A stretch of DNA of 14,387 bases from Gammaproteobacteria bacterium (GCA_023150055.1 JAKLLP010000019.1:1-14387); one strand, 5' to 3'; positions 1 to 7,237 are shown, counted from the first letter of the stretch. Numbers and translations: made by a program. Notes: generated by a model not told the origin, from the sequence alone.

Positions 1-956
1 AAAAGGGCCGTGGCGCCGTCGCCACCATACTGCTGACCCGCGGCATCTTGAGGCAGGGTGATGTACTGCTGGCCGGCCAGGAGTACGGCAAAGTTCGGGG
101 CATGTTCGACGCCTTCGGGGGGGCAATCGAGGAAGCGGGCCCGTCGACACCGGTGGTTGTACTTGGACTCTCCGGTATTCCCCAGGCCGGAGATGAGGCA
201 GTCGTGCTGCCCGATGAGCGGCAGGCCCGCGCGGTTGCCGAAGACCGCAAGAGCCGCCAACGTGCTACGAAACTCGCCCAGCAGCAGTCGGCAGCCAAGC
301 TTGAGGACGTCTTCAGCCAGATGCAGGCGGGTGGCGTGAAGTCGATCGAGTTGCTGGTCAAGGCTGACGTGAACGGTAGCGCTGAGGCGCTGCGCGAGGC
401 ATTGATGAAGCTGTCGACCGCTGAGATCCAGGTCAAGGTGATCAGTAGTGGCGTCGGCGGTATAACGGAATCTGATGTCAGCCTTGCCGCAGCAGCCAAG
501 GCCATAATCATGGCCTTCAATGTCCGTGCCGATGGCGCAGCACGTGATGCCATAAAGGCCACGGGCGTCGATGTGCGCTACTACAGCATCATCTATGAGG
601 CCATCGATGACGTTAAGGCGGCAATGAACGGCATGCTCGAGCCGGAGATGCGCGAGCAGATCGTGGGTCTTGCCCAGGTGAGAGAGGTATTCCGTTCTCC
701 GAAATTTGGCAGTGTTGCCGGTTGCCTTGTTGTCGACGGCCACGTCAGGCGCAGCAACCCTGTCCGTGTTCTGCGCGATAACGTTGTCATCTTCGAAGGA
801 GAGCTCGACTCGCTGCGTCGATTCAAGGATGACGTTTCCGAGGTTCGCGCCGGAACAGAGTGTGGCATCGGTGTGCGCAACTACAGTGATATCAAGGCGG
901 GCGATCAGATCGAGTGCTATGAACGCATCAGTGTGCCAGCAGCGAGGATCAACTGA
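1..956 (+). CDS. infB: Translation initiation factor IF-2, C-terminal part (5' end outside window)
   Basis: IF-2 is the GTPase that places initiator fMet-tRNA on the 30S subunit and promotes 50S joining. Only about the last 317 codons are present. The frame is already open at base 3, where it reads [14 protein letters not shown] and continues into [14 protein letters not shown], the domain II/III junction typical of IF-2. The G domain lies upstream of the window. The visible part contains the conserved [12 protein letters not shown] stretch, the [12 protein letters not shown] stretch of domain III, and the final beta-barrel domain IV ([14 protein letters not shown], then [20 protein letters not shown]), which binds the fMet-tRNA acceptor end. 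The TGA stop is at 954-956. A TTG at 48 is only an internal Leu codon. rbfA follows after 41 nt in the usual nusA-infB-rbfA order. Confidence 0.97.
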   Translation, partial: KGRGAVATILLTRGILRQGDVLLAGQEYGKVRGMFDAFGGAIEEAGPSTPVVVLGLSGIPQAGDEAVVLPDERQARAVAEDRKSRQRATKLAQQQSAAKLEDVFSQMQAGGVKSIELLVKADVNGSAEALREALMKLSTAEIQVKVISSGVGGITESDVSLAAAAKAIIMAFNVRADGAARDAIKATGVDVRYYSIIYEAIDDVKAAMNGMLEPEMREQIVGLAQVREVFRSPKFGSVAGCLVVDGHVRRSNPVRVLRDNVVIFEGELDSLRRFKDDVSEVRAGTECGIGVRNYSDIKAGDQIECYERISVPAARIN

Positions 957-997
957 GCAGATGGACGCGGTAACGCAGCCAGCGCTCCACGACGACC

Positions 998-1396
998 GTG
1001 CCGAAAGAATTTCCACGTAGCCGCAGGCTGGAGGAGGCCATCCAGCGCATCCTCGGCGAGGCACTTTCCGGAAAGGTTCGCGATCCCCGGCTAGCCGAAG
1101 TCGTCGTCACGGATGTTCAGGTGTCGCGCGATCTCAGCGTGGCTCGCGTTTACTACACACTGATTTCCGGCCGGACGGAAACAGCTGATCTTTCGACCGC
1201 ACTGCGCTCTGCCGCAGGTTTTTTTCGTACGGCACTGGCACGAGAACTCCGAGTTCGAAGGATCCCTGAGTTGCGCTTTCTCGCCGACGAAACATTGGCA
1301 CGCGCGCGCTCGCTCGAGCAGCTCATCGAGCAGGCCGTCGCCATGGAGTCCAGCGCGGACTCGAGCCAGGACCCGCCTGTAGCGAAGGACGATTGA
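998..1396 (+). CDS. rbfA: 30S ribosome-binding factor A
   Basis: RbfA is a cold-shock-related 30S maturation factor that binds near the 5' end helix of 16S rRNA during late small-subunit assembly. The 132-residue product has the usual family length. It begins MPKEFPRSRRLEEAIQRIL and keeps the KH-like core (VVVTDVQVSRDLSVARVYYT) and the RIPELRFLADETL motif before the C-terminal helix. The start is GTG at 998; no strong Shine-Dalgarno is visible, but no other in-frame start gives the conserved N-terminus. The last 20 residues are a polar, acidic tail without clear conservation. The stop overlaps the truB start in a TTGA, which implies translational coupling within the infB-rbfA-truB block. Confidence 0.95.
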   Translation: MPKEFPRSRRLEEAIQRILGEALSGKVRDPRLAEVVVTDVQVSRDLSVARVYYTLISGRTETADLSTALRSAAGFFRTALARELRVRRIPELRFLADETLARARSLEQLIEQAVAMESSADSSQDPPVAKDD

Positions 1397-2382
1397 ACCA
1401 GCCCATGCCGGCGAATTCAGTGGATAGACAAAAGCGCTTACCAGCCAGAGGCCGAGGGCGGGAGGTAAACGGGATCCTCCTTCTCGATAAACCGAGAGGG
1501 CTGAGTTCCAATCATGCACTGCAGCGCGTAAAAAGGTTGTTTGCGGCTCGAAAGGCGGGGCACACGGGGAGCCTCGACCCGCTAGCTAGCGGAATGTTGC
1601 CGGTGTGCCTCGGTCAGGCCACCAAGGTATGCGGCTTTCTACTCGATTCCGACAAGGAATACCGGTTCAAGGTGCGTTTCGGGGTTGCGACGACGACCGG
1701 CGACGCGGAGGGGACGGTTACCCGGACGGGTCCGGCGGAGGTCGCCACGGACCTGCTGGAGGCGACCATCGAAGGATTCCACGGCCGACTGCAGCAGATA
1801 CCGCCAATGTATTCAGCACTCAAGCATCGCGGACGGCGATTGTATGAGCTGGCCCGCGCGGGGCATGAGGTGCCGAGAAATTCCCGGGAAATTCACATCT
1901 ACAGCCTGGTGGTCGAAAGCCACGACACCGCTTCGCCCGTCCTCAGGGTCCGGTGCAGCAAGGGGACCTATGTCCGCACGCTGGCCGAGCAGATTGCCGA
2001 GAAGGCCGGGACGGTTGGCCACGTATTGGAACTCAGGCGGCTGTCTGTTGACCCTTTTGCAGAGCCGCACATGGTGACCATGGAGGCTCTTGAGGACGCG
2101 GCTGACGGCAGCGGGCCGCAGGGACTCGATCAGTGGCTCCTGCCGGCCGATCGCGCGCTGGATAGCTGGCCTGCCCTTAGGCTGTCGTCGGATGCGGTTA
2201 CCGCAATACGTTGCGGGCAGGCCGTCGTCGGGGACGGCGGCACCGGAGAGGGCTTGGTCCGGCTCTACGGGGATGCTGGGCAGTTCGTGGGCATTGGTGA
2301 GCGCCTGGCAGGGGGGCAGGTTGTCCCTCGGCGCCTGATGGAAACAAACCCGCCTGCTTCAACTCAAGCAATTGGGCTGTAA
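1393..2382 (+). CDS. truB: tRNA pseudouridine-55 synthase
   Basis: TruB converts U55 in the T-loop of most tRNAs to pseudouridine and also helps tRNA folding. The 329-residue product is slightly longer than the roughly 310 residues usual in gammaproteobacteria. Visible signatures are NGILLLDKPRGLSSN near residue 26, the catalytic motif GHTGSLDPLASGMLP with the nucleophile Asp62, the YSALKHRGRRLYELAR motif, and CSKGTYVRTLAEQI. A PUA-like C-terminal region follows (LSSDAVTAIRCGQ). The TTG at 1393 overlaps the rbfA stop; an in-frame ATG at 1405 would remove four residues. An AAGGA at 1385-1389 sits 3 nt from the TTG and 15 nt from the ATG, so neither spacing is ideal and the start is uncertain. 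The first 20 residues are poorly conserved either way. Confidence 0.95.
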   Translation: MNQPMPANSVDRQKRLPARGRGREVNGILLLDKPRGLSSNHALQRVKRLFAARKAGHTGSLDPLASGMLPVCLGQATKVCGFLLDSDKEYRFKVRFGVATTTGDAEGTVTRTGPAEVATDLLEATIEGFHGRLQQIPPMYSALKHRGRRLYELARAGHEVPRNSREIHIYSLVVESHDTASPVLRVRCSKGTYVRTLAEQIAEKAGTVGHVLELRRLSVDPFAEPHMVTMEALEDAADGSGPQGLDQWLLPADRALDSWPALRLSSDAVTAIRCGQAVVGDGGTGEGLVRLYGDAGQFVGIGERLAGGQVVPRRLMETNPPASTQAIGL

Positions 2383-2406
2383 CTGGGCGAGGTGCGCGGG
2401 TACAAT
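2378..2406 (+). promoter_or_regulatory. Probable rpsO promoter (-10 box TACAAT)
   Basis: A good sigma-70 type -10 hexamer, TACAAT, lies at 2401-2406, just after the truB stop. The -35 position at 17-bp spacing (TGTAAC, 2378-2383) is weak. The site fits the known arrangement in which rpsO has its own promoter between truB and rpsO in addition to operon read-through. It would give a leader of about 45 nt with an AAGGAG Shine-Dalgarno at 2445-2450. The call is by inspection only. Confidence 0.45.
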
Positions 2407-2459
2407 ACGCCGCGCTGGAAAAGTCAAGATTGATAAATAGATTCAAGGAGTAACAGCTA

Positions 2460-2729
2460 ATGTCGCTGTCGGGAGAGCAGAAGTCCAAGGTCATCGCAGA
2501 GCATCGCCGGGGCGAGAAAGACACCGGTTCCCCAGAGGTCCAGGTCGCGATCTTGTCCGCCCGCATCAATGAGCTCACGGAGCACTTCACTCAGCATAAA
2601 AAAGATCACCATTCGCGGCGTGGCTTGCTCAAGATGGTCAATCAGCGCCGGAAGCTCCTCGACTATCTCAAGGACACGGACAGTGAGCGTTACAGGCTGC
2701 TCATCGAGCGACTGGGATTGCGCCGGTAA
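2460..2729 (+). CDS. rpsO: 30S ribosomal protein S15
   Basis: S15 is a primary 16S rRNA-binding protein that nucleates the platform of the small subunit and contributes to an intersubunit bridge. The 89 residues match the exact family length. Conserved blocks are present: [15 protein letters not shown], the [12 protein letters not shown] loop that contacts 16S rRNA, and the [19 protein letters not shown] end. The ATG is preceded by AAGGAG with a 9-nt gap, the clearest ribosome-binding site in this operon. In E. coli, S15 represses its own mRNA through a structure in the leader. I did not establish the equivalent fold here, so autoregulation is only an expectation from the family. Confidence 0.98.
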   Translation: MSLSGEQKSKVIAEHRRGEKDTGSPEVQVAILSARINELTEHFTQHKKDHHSRRGLLKMVNQRRKLLDYLKDTDSERYRLLIERLGLRR

Positions 2730-2746
2730 GGGCGATCCGGTTTTTT
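2723..2746 (+). terminator. Weak terminator-like element at the rpsO 3' end
   Basis: CCGG at 2723-2726 and CCGG at 2737-2740 can form a short 4-bp stem immediately followed by TTTTTT at 2741-2746. The left arm overlaps the last codons of rpsO. The stem is short, so it would be at best a partial terminator, which would suit an rpsO transcript that partly reads through into pnp. Confidence 0.25.
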
Positions 2747-2785
2747 CTGGCTGAGGATTCCACTTTTATTTGTTTTTAGCAGTCT

Positions 2786-2811
2786 GCCTGATTCGCAGGG
2801 GTGAATCAGGC
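2786..2811 (+). promoter_or_regulatory. Hairpin in the rpsO-pnp intergenic region (possible pnp leader or attenuator)
   Basis: GCCTGATTC (2786-2794) and GAATCAGGC (2803-2811) form a perfect 9-bp stem with an 8-nt loop. It lies 35 nt before the pnp start and is followed by the imperfect U-tract TTGGTTGATTT. In E. coli the pnp leader carries a stem-loop that RNase III cleaves so that PNPase can destabilise its own message. The position here is right for such an element. An intrinsic terminator or attenuator is the alternative, since the stem is moderately GC-rich and a partial U-tract follows. Confidence 0.5.
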
Positions 2812-2846
2812 TTGGTTGATTTAAGTTACAAAGGTAGGTACAGGCA

Positions 2847-4934
2847 GTGTTGGCGGTAAAAAGATCATTTCCTTTCGGAGAGTTTGAAATAACGCTTGAG
2901 ACTGGCGAAATCGCCCGACAGGCTGACGGCGCAGTATTGGTGTCGATGGGTGACACCGTGGTACTCGTCACGGCAGTGGCTGAGAAAGTTGCCAGCGGGA
3001 ACCGGGACTTCTTCCCGCTCACGGTCAATTACCAGGAAAAGACTTATGCCGCCGGGCGTATTCCGGGTGGTTTCTTCAAGCGTGAAGGCAGGCCCGCGGA
3101 GAAGGAAACGCTGACTTCCCGCCTGATCGACAGGCCTATTCGGCCGCTGTTTCCCGAGGGCTTCAACAATGAGGTCCAGGTCATCGCCACCGTGCTGTCG
3201 ATGAACCCCGAAATCGATCCCGATATTCCCGCCATGATCGGAGCGTCGGCTGCGCTCACCTTGGCTGGTGTGCCTTTCCAGGGGCCGATTGCCGGTGCTC
3301 GGGTTGGATATATCGACGGTCGCTATGTCCTGAATCCAACAAAAAGTCAAATGGCCAAGTCCCAGATGGACCTGATCGTCGCCGGTACCTCTTCGGCCGT
3401 CCTGATGGTCGAATCCGAGATCAAGTGCCTGCCGGAGGACGTGGTCCTCGACGCGGTGATGTTCGGACATGAGCATTTCCAGGCAGCCATCGAGGCGATC
3501 AGGGAACTGGCGGCCCAGGCGGGTAAGCCGGCGTGGAAGTGGCAGGCACCAGAGACGGACCAGGATCTGCGACAAGCCATTGAGAGCCAGTTCGGTGGCA
3601 AACTCGCCGCGTCTTATCAGATCCGGGAAAAACAGCTTCGGACCAGCGACGTCGCTGAACTCAAGGCAGCAGCCATTACCGCCCTGTCCGGCGGTGACAC
3701 CCCGAAATGGACAGCAGAGCAAGTCGCAGACGAATTTTATGCTCTCGAAAGCCGTATCGTGCGTCAGCGGGTCATCAGGGGCGAACCACGGATCGATGGA
3801 CGCGACTACACCACGGTGCGCCCGATAACCATTCGCACCGGCATTCTGCCGCGAACGCATGGCTCGGCGCTGTTTACCCGTGGCGAGACTCAGGCTGTCG
3901 TTGTAACGACTCTCGGTACCGATCGCGATGCACAGATCATCGACGCACTTGGCGGTGAGCACCGGGATCGCTTCATGCTGCACTATAACTTCCCGCCATT
4001 CTCAACCGGGGAAATATCGTTTCTTTCATCGCCAAAGCGACGAGAAATAGGTCATGGCAGGCTCGCAAGACGTGCGATTTCGGCTGTGTTGCCCGATATG
4101 AGCAAGTATCCGTACGTGGTGCGCGTCGTGTCCGAGATCACCGAGTCGAATGGCTCGAGCTCGATGGCGTCGGTATGTGGAGCCAGTCTGTCGTTGATGG
4201 ATGCAGGGGTCGCTTTATCCGCGCCTGTGGCAGGTGTGGCGATGGGCCTGGTCAAGGAAGGGGACCGCTACCAGGTCCTGACGGACATCCTCGGCGATGA
4301 GGATCATCTTGGCGACATGGACTTCAAGGTTGCCGGCACCTCGTCTGGCGTCACGGCACTCCAGATGGATATCAAGATCAGCGGCATTACACGCGACATC
4401 ATGCATGACGCGCTGGAGCAGGCTCGCCATGCGCGGCTGCACATTCTGCAGCAGATGAACCAGGTGCTCGACGCGCCACGGCAGCGTATGTCCGAATGGG
4501 CGCCGACGATCATCACGATGAAGATCGATCCGGAGAAGATCCGCGATGTCATAGGCAAGGGTGGCTCGGTGATTCGAGCCATCACTGAGGAAACGGGTAC
4601 CACCATCGATATCGACAACGACGGAACGGTCAAAATCGCATCGGTCGATGCAGTATCAGGGCGCGAGGCGCAGAGGCGGGTCGAGCTGATAACGGCGGAT
4701 GTGGAAGTCGGGCGGATTTACGAGGGTAAAGTGGCTCGATTGATGGATTTTGGCGCCTTTGTGACCATCCTCCCAGGCCGCGATGGCCTGGTGCATATTT
4801 CTCAGATTTCCGATGAGCGGGTAGAGCGCGTCAGTGATCGCCTTCGCGAAGGCGATGTCGTCATGGTGAAGGTGCTCGAGGTCGATCGCCAGGGACGCAT
4901 ACGTCTCAGCATGCGCAACCTGGACGCGGCCTGA
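2847..4934 (+). CDS. pnp: Polyribonucleotide nucleotidyltransferase (PNPase)
   Basis: PNPase degrades RNA 3' to 5' by phosphorolysis, releasing nucleoside diphosphates, and can also add 3' tails; it is a trimer and often part of the degradosome. The 695-residue protein has the full architecture: RNase PH domain 1 from about residue 10 ([19 protein letters not shown]), a helical linker, RNase PH domain 2 from about 315, a KH domain from about 558 with the IGKGG loop, and an S1 domain from about 623 ([18 protein letters not shown]). The catalytic aspartates D486 and D492 lie in [11 protein letters not shown]. It lacks the longer C-terminal tail of the 711-residue E. coli protein. The start is GTG at 2847, with a TTG as the next codon and only a loose purine-rich stretch (AGGTAGG) upstream, so initiation looks weak, as expected for an autoregulated gene. 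Confidence 0.98.
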   Translation: MLAVKRSFPFGEFEITLETGEIARQADGAVLVSMGDTVVLVTAVAEKVASGNRDFFPLTVNYQEKTYAAGRIPGGFFKREGRPAEKETLTSRLIDRPIRPLFPEGFNNEVQVIATVLSMNPEIDPDIPAMIGASAALTLAGVPFQGPIAGARVGYIDGRYVLNPTKSQMAKSQMDLIVAGTSSAVLMVESEIKCLPEDVVLDAVMFGHEHFQAAIEAIRELAAQAGKPAWKWQAPETDQDLRQAIESQFGGKLAASYQIREKQLRTSDVAELKAAAITALSGGDTPKWTAEQVADEFYALESRIVRQRVIRGEPRIDGRDYTTVRPITIRTGILPRTHGSALFTRGETQAVVVTTLGTDRDAQIIDALGGEHRDRFMLHYNFPPFSTGEISFLSSPKRREIGHGRLARRAISAVLPDMSKYPYVVRVVSEITESNGSSSMASVCGASLSLMDAGVALSAPVAGVAMGLVKEGDRYQVLTDILGDEDHLGDMDFKVAGTSSGVTALQMDIKISGITRDIMHDALEQARHARLHILQQMNQVLDAPRQRMSEWAPTIITMKIDPEKIRDVIGKGGSVIRAITEETGTTIDIDNDGTVKIASVDAVSGREAQRRVELITADVEVGRIYEGKVARLMDFGAFVTILPGRDGLVHISQISDERVERVSDRLREGDVVMVKVLEVDRQGRIRLSMRNLDAA

Positions 4935-4948
4935 CCACAGTCAGCAAA

Positions 4949-4976
4949 CAGGCCCCGCCGTCTCTGGCGGGGCCTG
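4949..4976. terminator. Shared hairpin between convergent pnp and the PHA-regulator gene
   Basis: CAGGCCCCGCC (4949-4959) and GGCGGGGCCTG (4966-4976) form a perfect 11-bp, very GC-rich stem with a 6-nt loop, 14 nt after the pnp stop and 6 nt beyond the stop of the minus-strand gene. A strong U-tract is missing on the plus side (TCGGCGTTA follows). On the minus strand TGTTTGCTGA follows. It most likely ends or protects both transcripts. Confidence 0.75.
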
Positions 4977-4982
4977 TCGGCG

Positions 4983-5327
4983 TTAGCTGCTGAAGCCCAC
5001 CCTAGGGTCAGGTACGTCGTGGAGTGCGGCTCTCAGTGCCGACCGCAGCCGATCTGAGAGTCCGGGATCACGTTCCCGCCCAGACAGCCGGATCAGGGCC
5101 GCAAGAAAGTCAGCGGTGAGCAGAGGTGCGCCCGATCGCTCAGCGTCAGCAATGATCTGCAGGAGCACGGATGTCGTGATCTCCCGACCGGACGCCTGGT
5201 CTACTACCCGTATCTCGCCTCCGCCATTGATAACCCGCCGCAGGTCGTCGAGGTTTACGTAGCGACTCTCGACCGTGTCGTAGAGGCGGCGGTTCACATA
5301 CTTTCGGATCAGCCTGGCTTCATTCAT
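4983..5327 (-). CDS. Polyhydroxyalkanoate synthesis regulator-family DNA-binding protein (PhaR-like, short)
   Basis: The N-terminal domain (residues 2 to about 63) matches the PHB/PHA accumulation regulator DNA-binding domain: RLIRKYVNRRLYDT, then SRYVNLDDLRRVI, then EIRVVDQASGREIT followed by SVLLQII. In family members this domain binds DNA and represses phasin and PHA synthesis genes. The ATG at 5327 gives 114 residues and starts right at the conserved domain. The frame stays open upstream to a GTG at 5444, but those 39 extra codons have no family resemblance and probably belong to the leader. The C-terminal part (residues 64-114) is short compared with classical PhaR and lacks the long granule-associated tail. 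No phaC, phasin or other PHA gene lies in the window, so the targets are unknown. It is convergent with pnp. Confidence 0.85.
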   Translation of the reverse strand: MNEARLIRKYVNRRLYDTVESRYVNLDDLRRVINGGGEIRVVDQASGREITTSVLLQIIADAERSGAPLLTADFLAALIRLSGRERDPGLSDRLRSALRAALHDVPDPRVGFSS

Positions 5328-5450
5328 GGTGATGTCTCGCAGCGTGTTGATGGGGAATTCGCCGGGGCGGCACAGTTGGATTCGACCCCGATTTGACCAT
5401 GTTAGACAAAGTCCAGATGGGGTAAGTTCGCTGCAGACTGGCACTAGCCA

Positions 5451-5525
5451 AAAAAATTTATAAAGAATATTAAATTCAATAGTTTATTAATTTTTTTTGT
5501 TAAAGTTTTTTAATAGACAAAATTG
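5451..5525 (-). promoter_or_regulatory. Extreme AT-rich block upstream of the PhaR-like gene, probable promoter region
   Basis: Bases 5451-5520 contain only 7 G or C in 70 (10%), against roughly 60% GC around them. Read on the minus strand, the block has A-tracts and several promoter-like hexamers, such as TTAACA followed after 16 nt by TATTGA, and TATAAA at 5462-5457. It probably holds the promoter of the minus-strand regulator 125 nt downstream, with an UP-element-like A/T surround. I cannot choose one promoter with confidence, and no coding frame is supported. Confidence 0.4.
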
Positions 5526-5557
5526 GCCTGTCTTTGGGGTGGTGCTCGTCGAAGTCT

Positions 5558-5671
5558 GATGACTGCAGCCTCTGTGACGCACGCTACCCGCAGCCGGAGA
5601 ATAAACGGGCTGCATTAGCTCGATTGAAGGTTGGCCATGGCGGGCCAGCGGAGCAGTCATCGGAGGCGCAG
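5558..5671. other. Non-coding stretch with branched inverted repeats between dksA and the PhaR-like gene
   Basis: The stretch lies in the 413-nt gap 3' of dksA. GATGACTGC (5558-5566) and GCAGTCATC (5653-5661) are a perfect 9-bp inverted repeat enclosing two local hairpins: GCAGCC/GGCTGC (5590-5595 with 5608-5613) and GTTGGCC/GGCCAGC (5630-5636 with 5643-5649, one G-U pair). A second outer stem is possible: CTGC plus GCCTC (5563-5572, one bulged A) with GAGGCGCAG (5663-5671). It shares bases with the first stem, so the two exclude each other. This could be a structured 3' UTR of dksA, a small RNA on either strand, or chance in GC-rich DNA. No tRNA or known RNA family was recognised. Confidence 0.35.
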
Positions 5672-5740
5672 GGCTTGCGGCCCGGCTTTCGGGGATAAAT
5701 GAAGTCGTCGCCCGCCGGAGGCAGCGGACGGACCAGGCCC

Positions 5741-6481
5741 TCAGTAGCCGTCTTCTCGGTCGCGGAATTGGCGTTCGGCAAGCTCGCGCCGCTCCTGCGC
5801 CTCGACGGAAAGCGTTGCCACTGGCCGCGCCTCGAGCCGCCGAAGTCCTATTTCCTCGCCAGTTTCCTCGCAATACCCATAACTGCCTTCATCGATTCGC
5901 TCAAGCGCAGAGTCTATTTTTTTCAAGAGCTTACGTTCACGGTCCCGTGTCCTCAGCTCCAGTCCGAACTCCGACTCCTGCGTGGCCCGATCATTCGGAT
6001 CCGGAAAATTACTCGCTTCATCCTGCATGTGATGAACTGTGCGATCGACTTCTTCCATCAGCTCTCGCTTCCAGGCCAAAAGAATCTGCCGGAAATGCTG
6101 TAGCTGGCGGTCGCTCATATACGTCTCACCGCCCTTGGGCTGGTAAGGCGGGATCCCGTGAATCAGACCTACACTGCTTCTGACGGGCTTCAGGTCGGCA
6201 CGCCGGCTGGAAGCGGCGGGAAACCTTGAAGCGCCCGCCACTGCCTTCCCCGGCTTTTCCGTCTTTGCAGCGGCAGCGGGGCTTTTCCTGCCGCTGCGCG
6301 CGGGCGCAGCGACGCGTTTCGCGGGCTTGGCCGCAGCCTTTTTGGCCGCCTTCTTGGCGGCTTTCCGGCCGGCCGTCGTGCCCTTGCCGACGCCTGCTGC
6401 CGTCCGCGGGTTGGAGGCGGACGCTTTTTTCGGTTTGCGGCGCCCGGCAACTGTGCGGGCGGAGCCTTTTTTCGCAGCCAT
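5741..6481 (-). CDS. dksA: RNA polymerase-binding transcription factor DksA, zinc-free type with basic N-terminal tail
   Basis: DksA binds in the secondary channel of RNA polymerase and, with ppGpp, reprograms promoters in the stringent response. The core starts near residue 105 and follows E. coli DksA closely: YMSDRQLQHFRQIL, EVDRTVHHMQDEASNFPDP and RDRERKLLKKID. The coiled-coil tip residues D161, D164 and A166 correspond to E. coli D71, D74 and A76. The zinc finger is degenerate: the four cysteine positions read C204, T207, S225 and A228 with unchanged spacing. Similar Cys-Thr-Ser-Ala sites occur in zinc-independent DksA proteins, for example in alphaproteobacteria, and P. aeruginosa DksA2 is a related zinc-free case. 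About 100 residues rich in Lys, Ala and Arg precede the core, making 246 residues against 151 in E. coli. The ATG at 6481 lies 32 nt below a perfect TATAAT box. A shorter version starting at M122 (YMSD) would lose conserved core residues, so the long form is preferred. Confidence 0.93.
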   Translation of the reverse strand: MAAKKGSARTVAGRRKPKKASASNPRTAAGVGKGTTAGRKAAKKAAKKAAAKPAKRVAAPARSGRKSPAAAAKTEKPGKAVAGASRFPAASSRRADLKPVRSSVGLIHGIPPYQPKGGETYMSDRQLQHFRQILLAWKRELMEEVDRTVHHMQDEASNFPDPNDRATQESEFGLELRTRDRERKLLKKIDSALERIDEGSYGYCEETGEEIGLRRLEARPVATLSVEAQERRELAERQFRDREDGY

Positions 6482-6513
6482 GCTGGACCTGGTCAGATAT
6501 CAGGAAGCGCGGG

Positions 6514-6541
6514 ATTATACATAGGCTTCGCCCGGGAGGAA
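6514..6541 (-). promoter_or_regulatory. Probable dksA promoter with perfect -10 TATAAT
   Basis: On the minus strand a consensus TATAAT occupies 6519-6514, 32 nt upstream of the dksA ATG. A weak -35 (TTCCTC, 6541-6536) lies 16 nt upstream. The predicted leader is about 25 nt. The adjacent upstream DNA is GC-rich. The site suggests dksA is transcribed independently of queF, which ends at 6578 on the same strand. Confidence 0.55.
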
Positions 6542-6577
6542 CCCTCGGGGGACTGCCACAGTGTTCCGAGGCCCCGT

Positions 6578-7009
6578 CTATCGGCCCGAGAGTGTCCGGG
6601 GTCCTGTCTCGGCCGTAGCCGCATCAGGGCCCCAGTCCGGTTTTCGGTGCTCGACCACCAGGGTTGTGTAGATGCCGCCACGGACATTAAACCGGGCCGT
6701 CAGGCGCATGAAGCGGGGATCGGCAGCCTGCACGAGATCGGAGAGGATCCGATTGCTTACGGCTTCGTGAAAAGTCCCATGGTTGCGAAATGACCAGATG
6801 TATTGCTTGAGCGCCTTGAGTTCGAGACAGAACTTGTCGGGGACGTAGTCGATGAGCAGCGTGGCGAAGTCTGGTTGGCCCGTCTTCGGGCAGAGGCACG
6901 TAAACTCAGGTATGCGGATTCGGATGGTATACTCCCGCGTGACTTCCGGGTTGCTGAAGGTGCTGAGCAACTCCGGTGCAGGAGAGGTTGTTGTTGCGAC
7001 AGTTGTCAT
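6578..7009 (-). CDS. queF: NADPH-dependent 7-cyano-7-deazaguanine reductase (short type)
   Basis: QueF reduces preQ0 to preQ1 with NADPH in queuosine tRNA biosynthesis; it is a tunnelling-fold enzyme of the GTP cyclohydrolase I superfamily. The 143 residues match the unimodular, Bacillus-type subfamily, not the roughly 280-residue bimodular E. coli form. Visible signatures are [21 protein letters not shown] with catalytic Cys40 and Asp47, the QueF motif [16 protein letters not shown] followed by TFHEAV, and the [14 protein letters not shown] strand near the end. An extra Cys38 precedes the catalytic one. The ATG at 7009 has no clear Shine-Dalgarno, but the conserved region begins soon after residue 15. 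The gene is divergent from smc and upstream of dksA on the same strand, with 96 nt between them. Confidence 0.96.
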   Translation of the reverse strand: MTTVATTTSPAPELLSTFSNPEVTREYTIRIRIPEFTCLCPKTGQPDFATLLIDYVPDKFCLELKALKQYIWSFRNHGTFHEAVSNRILSDLVQAADPRFMRLTARFNVRGGIYTTLVVEHRKPDWGPDAATAETGPRTLSGR

Positions 7010-7068
7010 CGTGATGCCGGGCGAGGCTGTGCGTCTGGTTTTGGGCGGTTTTTTTACTTTACACTAGC

Positions 7069-7086
7069 CGTGGTGCGCGGACCACG
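7069..7086. promoter_or_regulatory. Perfect inverted repeat in the queF-smc divergent region
   Basis: CGTGGT (7069-7074) and ACCACG (7081-7086) form a 6-bp inverted repeat around a GC-only centre, followed on the plus strand by TTTTGGGGG. It sits 60 nt upstream of the queF start and about 150 nt upstream of smc. A possible plus-strand -10 (TACACT, 7060-7065) lies just before it. It could be an operator for either gene, or a 5' hairpin of the smc transcript. A terminator is unlikely because only four T follow. Confidence 0.3.
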
Positions 7087-7237
7087 TTTTGGGGGAAGTC
7101 GGTATGCCTGGCAGACTCGGGCAAAGCGCTCGCTCGTTTCCCACACCCTCGTCTGGATTTCAAGAACCTAGAGCTGTCGTGCCAGCCAAGCTATGGCGGG
7201 CCTGGGTCGCTTCTTTGGCCGCCGGAGGCAGCGACAG

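Noticed and set aside
2865..3983. A 372-codon open frame antisense to pnp
   Set aside because: It lies entirely inside the well-conserved pnp gene, its translation resembles no family, and long antisense frames are common in GC-rich DNA.
5328..5444. A longer N-terminus for the PhaR-like protein, from a GTG at 5444
   Set aside because: The 39 extra residues show no family similarity, and the conserved domain begins immediately after the ATG at 5327.
5584..5781. A 65-codon minus-strand frame overlapping the dksA 3' end
   Set aside because: It is out of frame with dksA, overlaps the inverted-repeat region, and has no recognisable motifs.
7069..7090. Intrinsic terminator between queF and smc
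   Set aside because: The stem is followed by just four T and then G residues, and no plus-strand gene ends just upstream.
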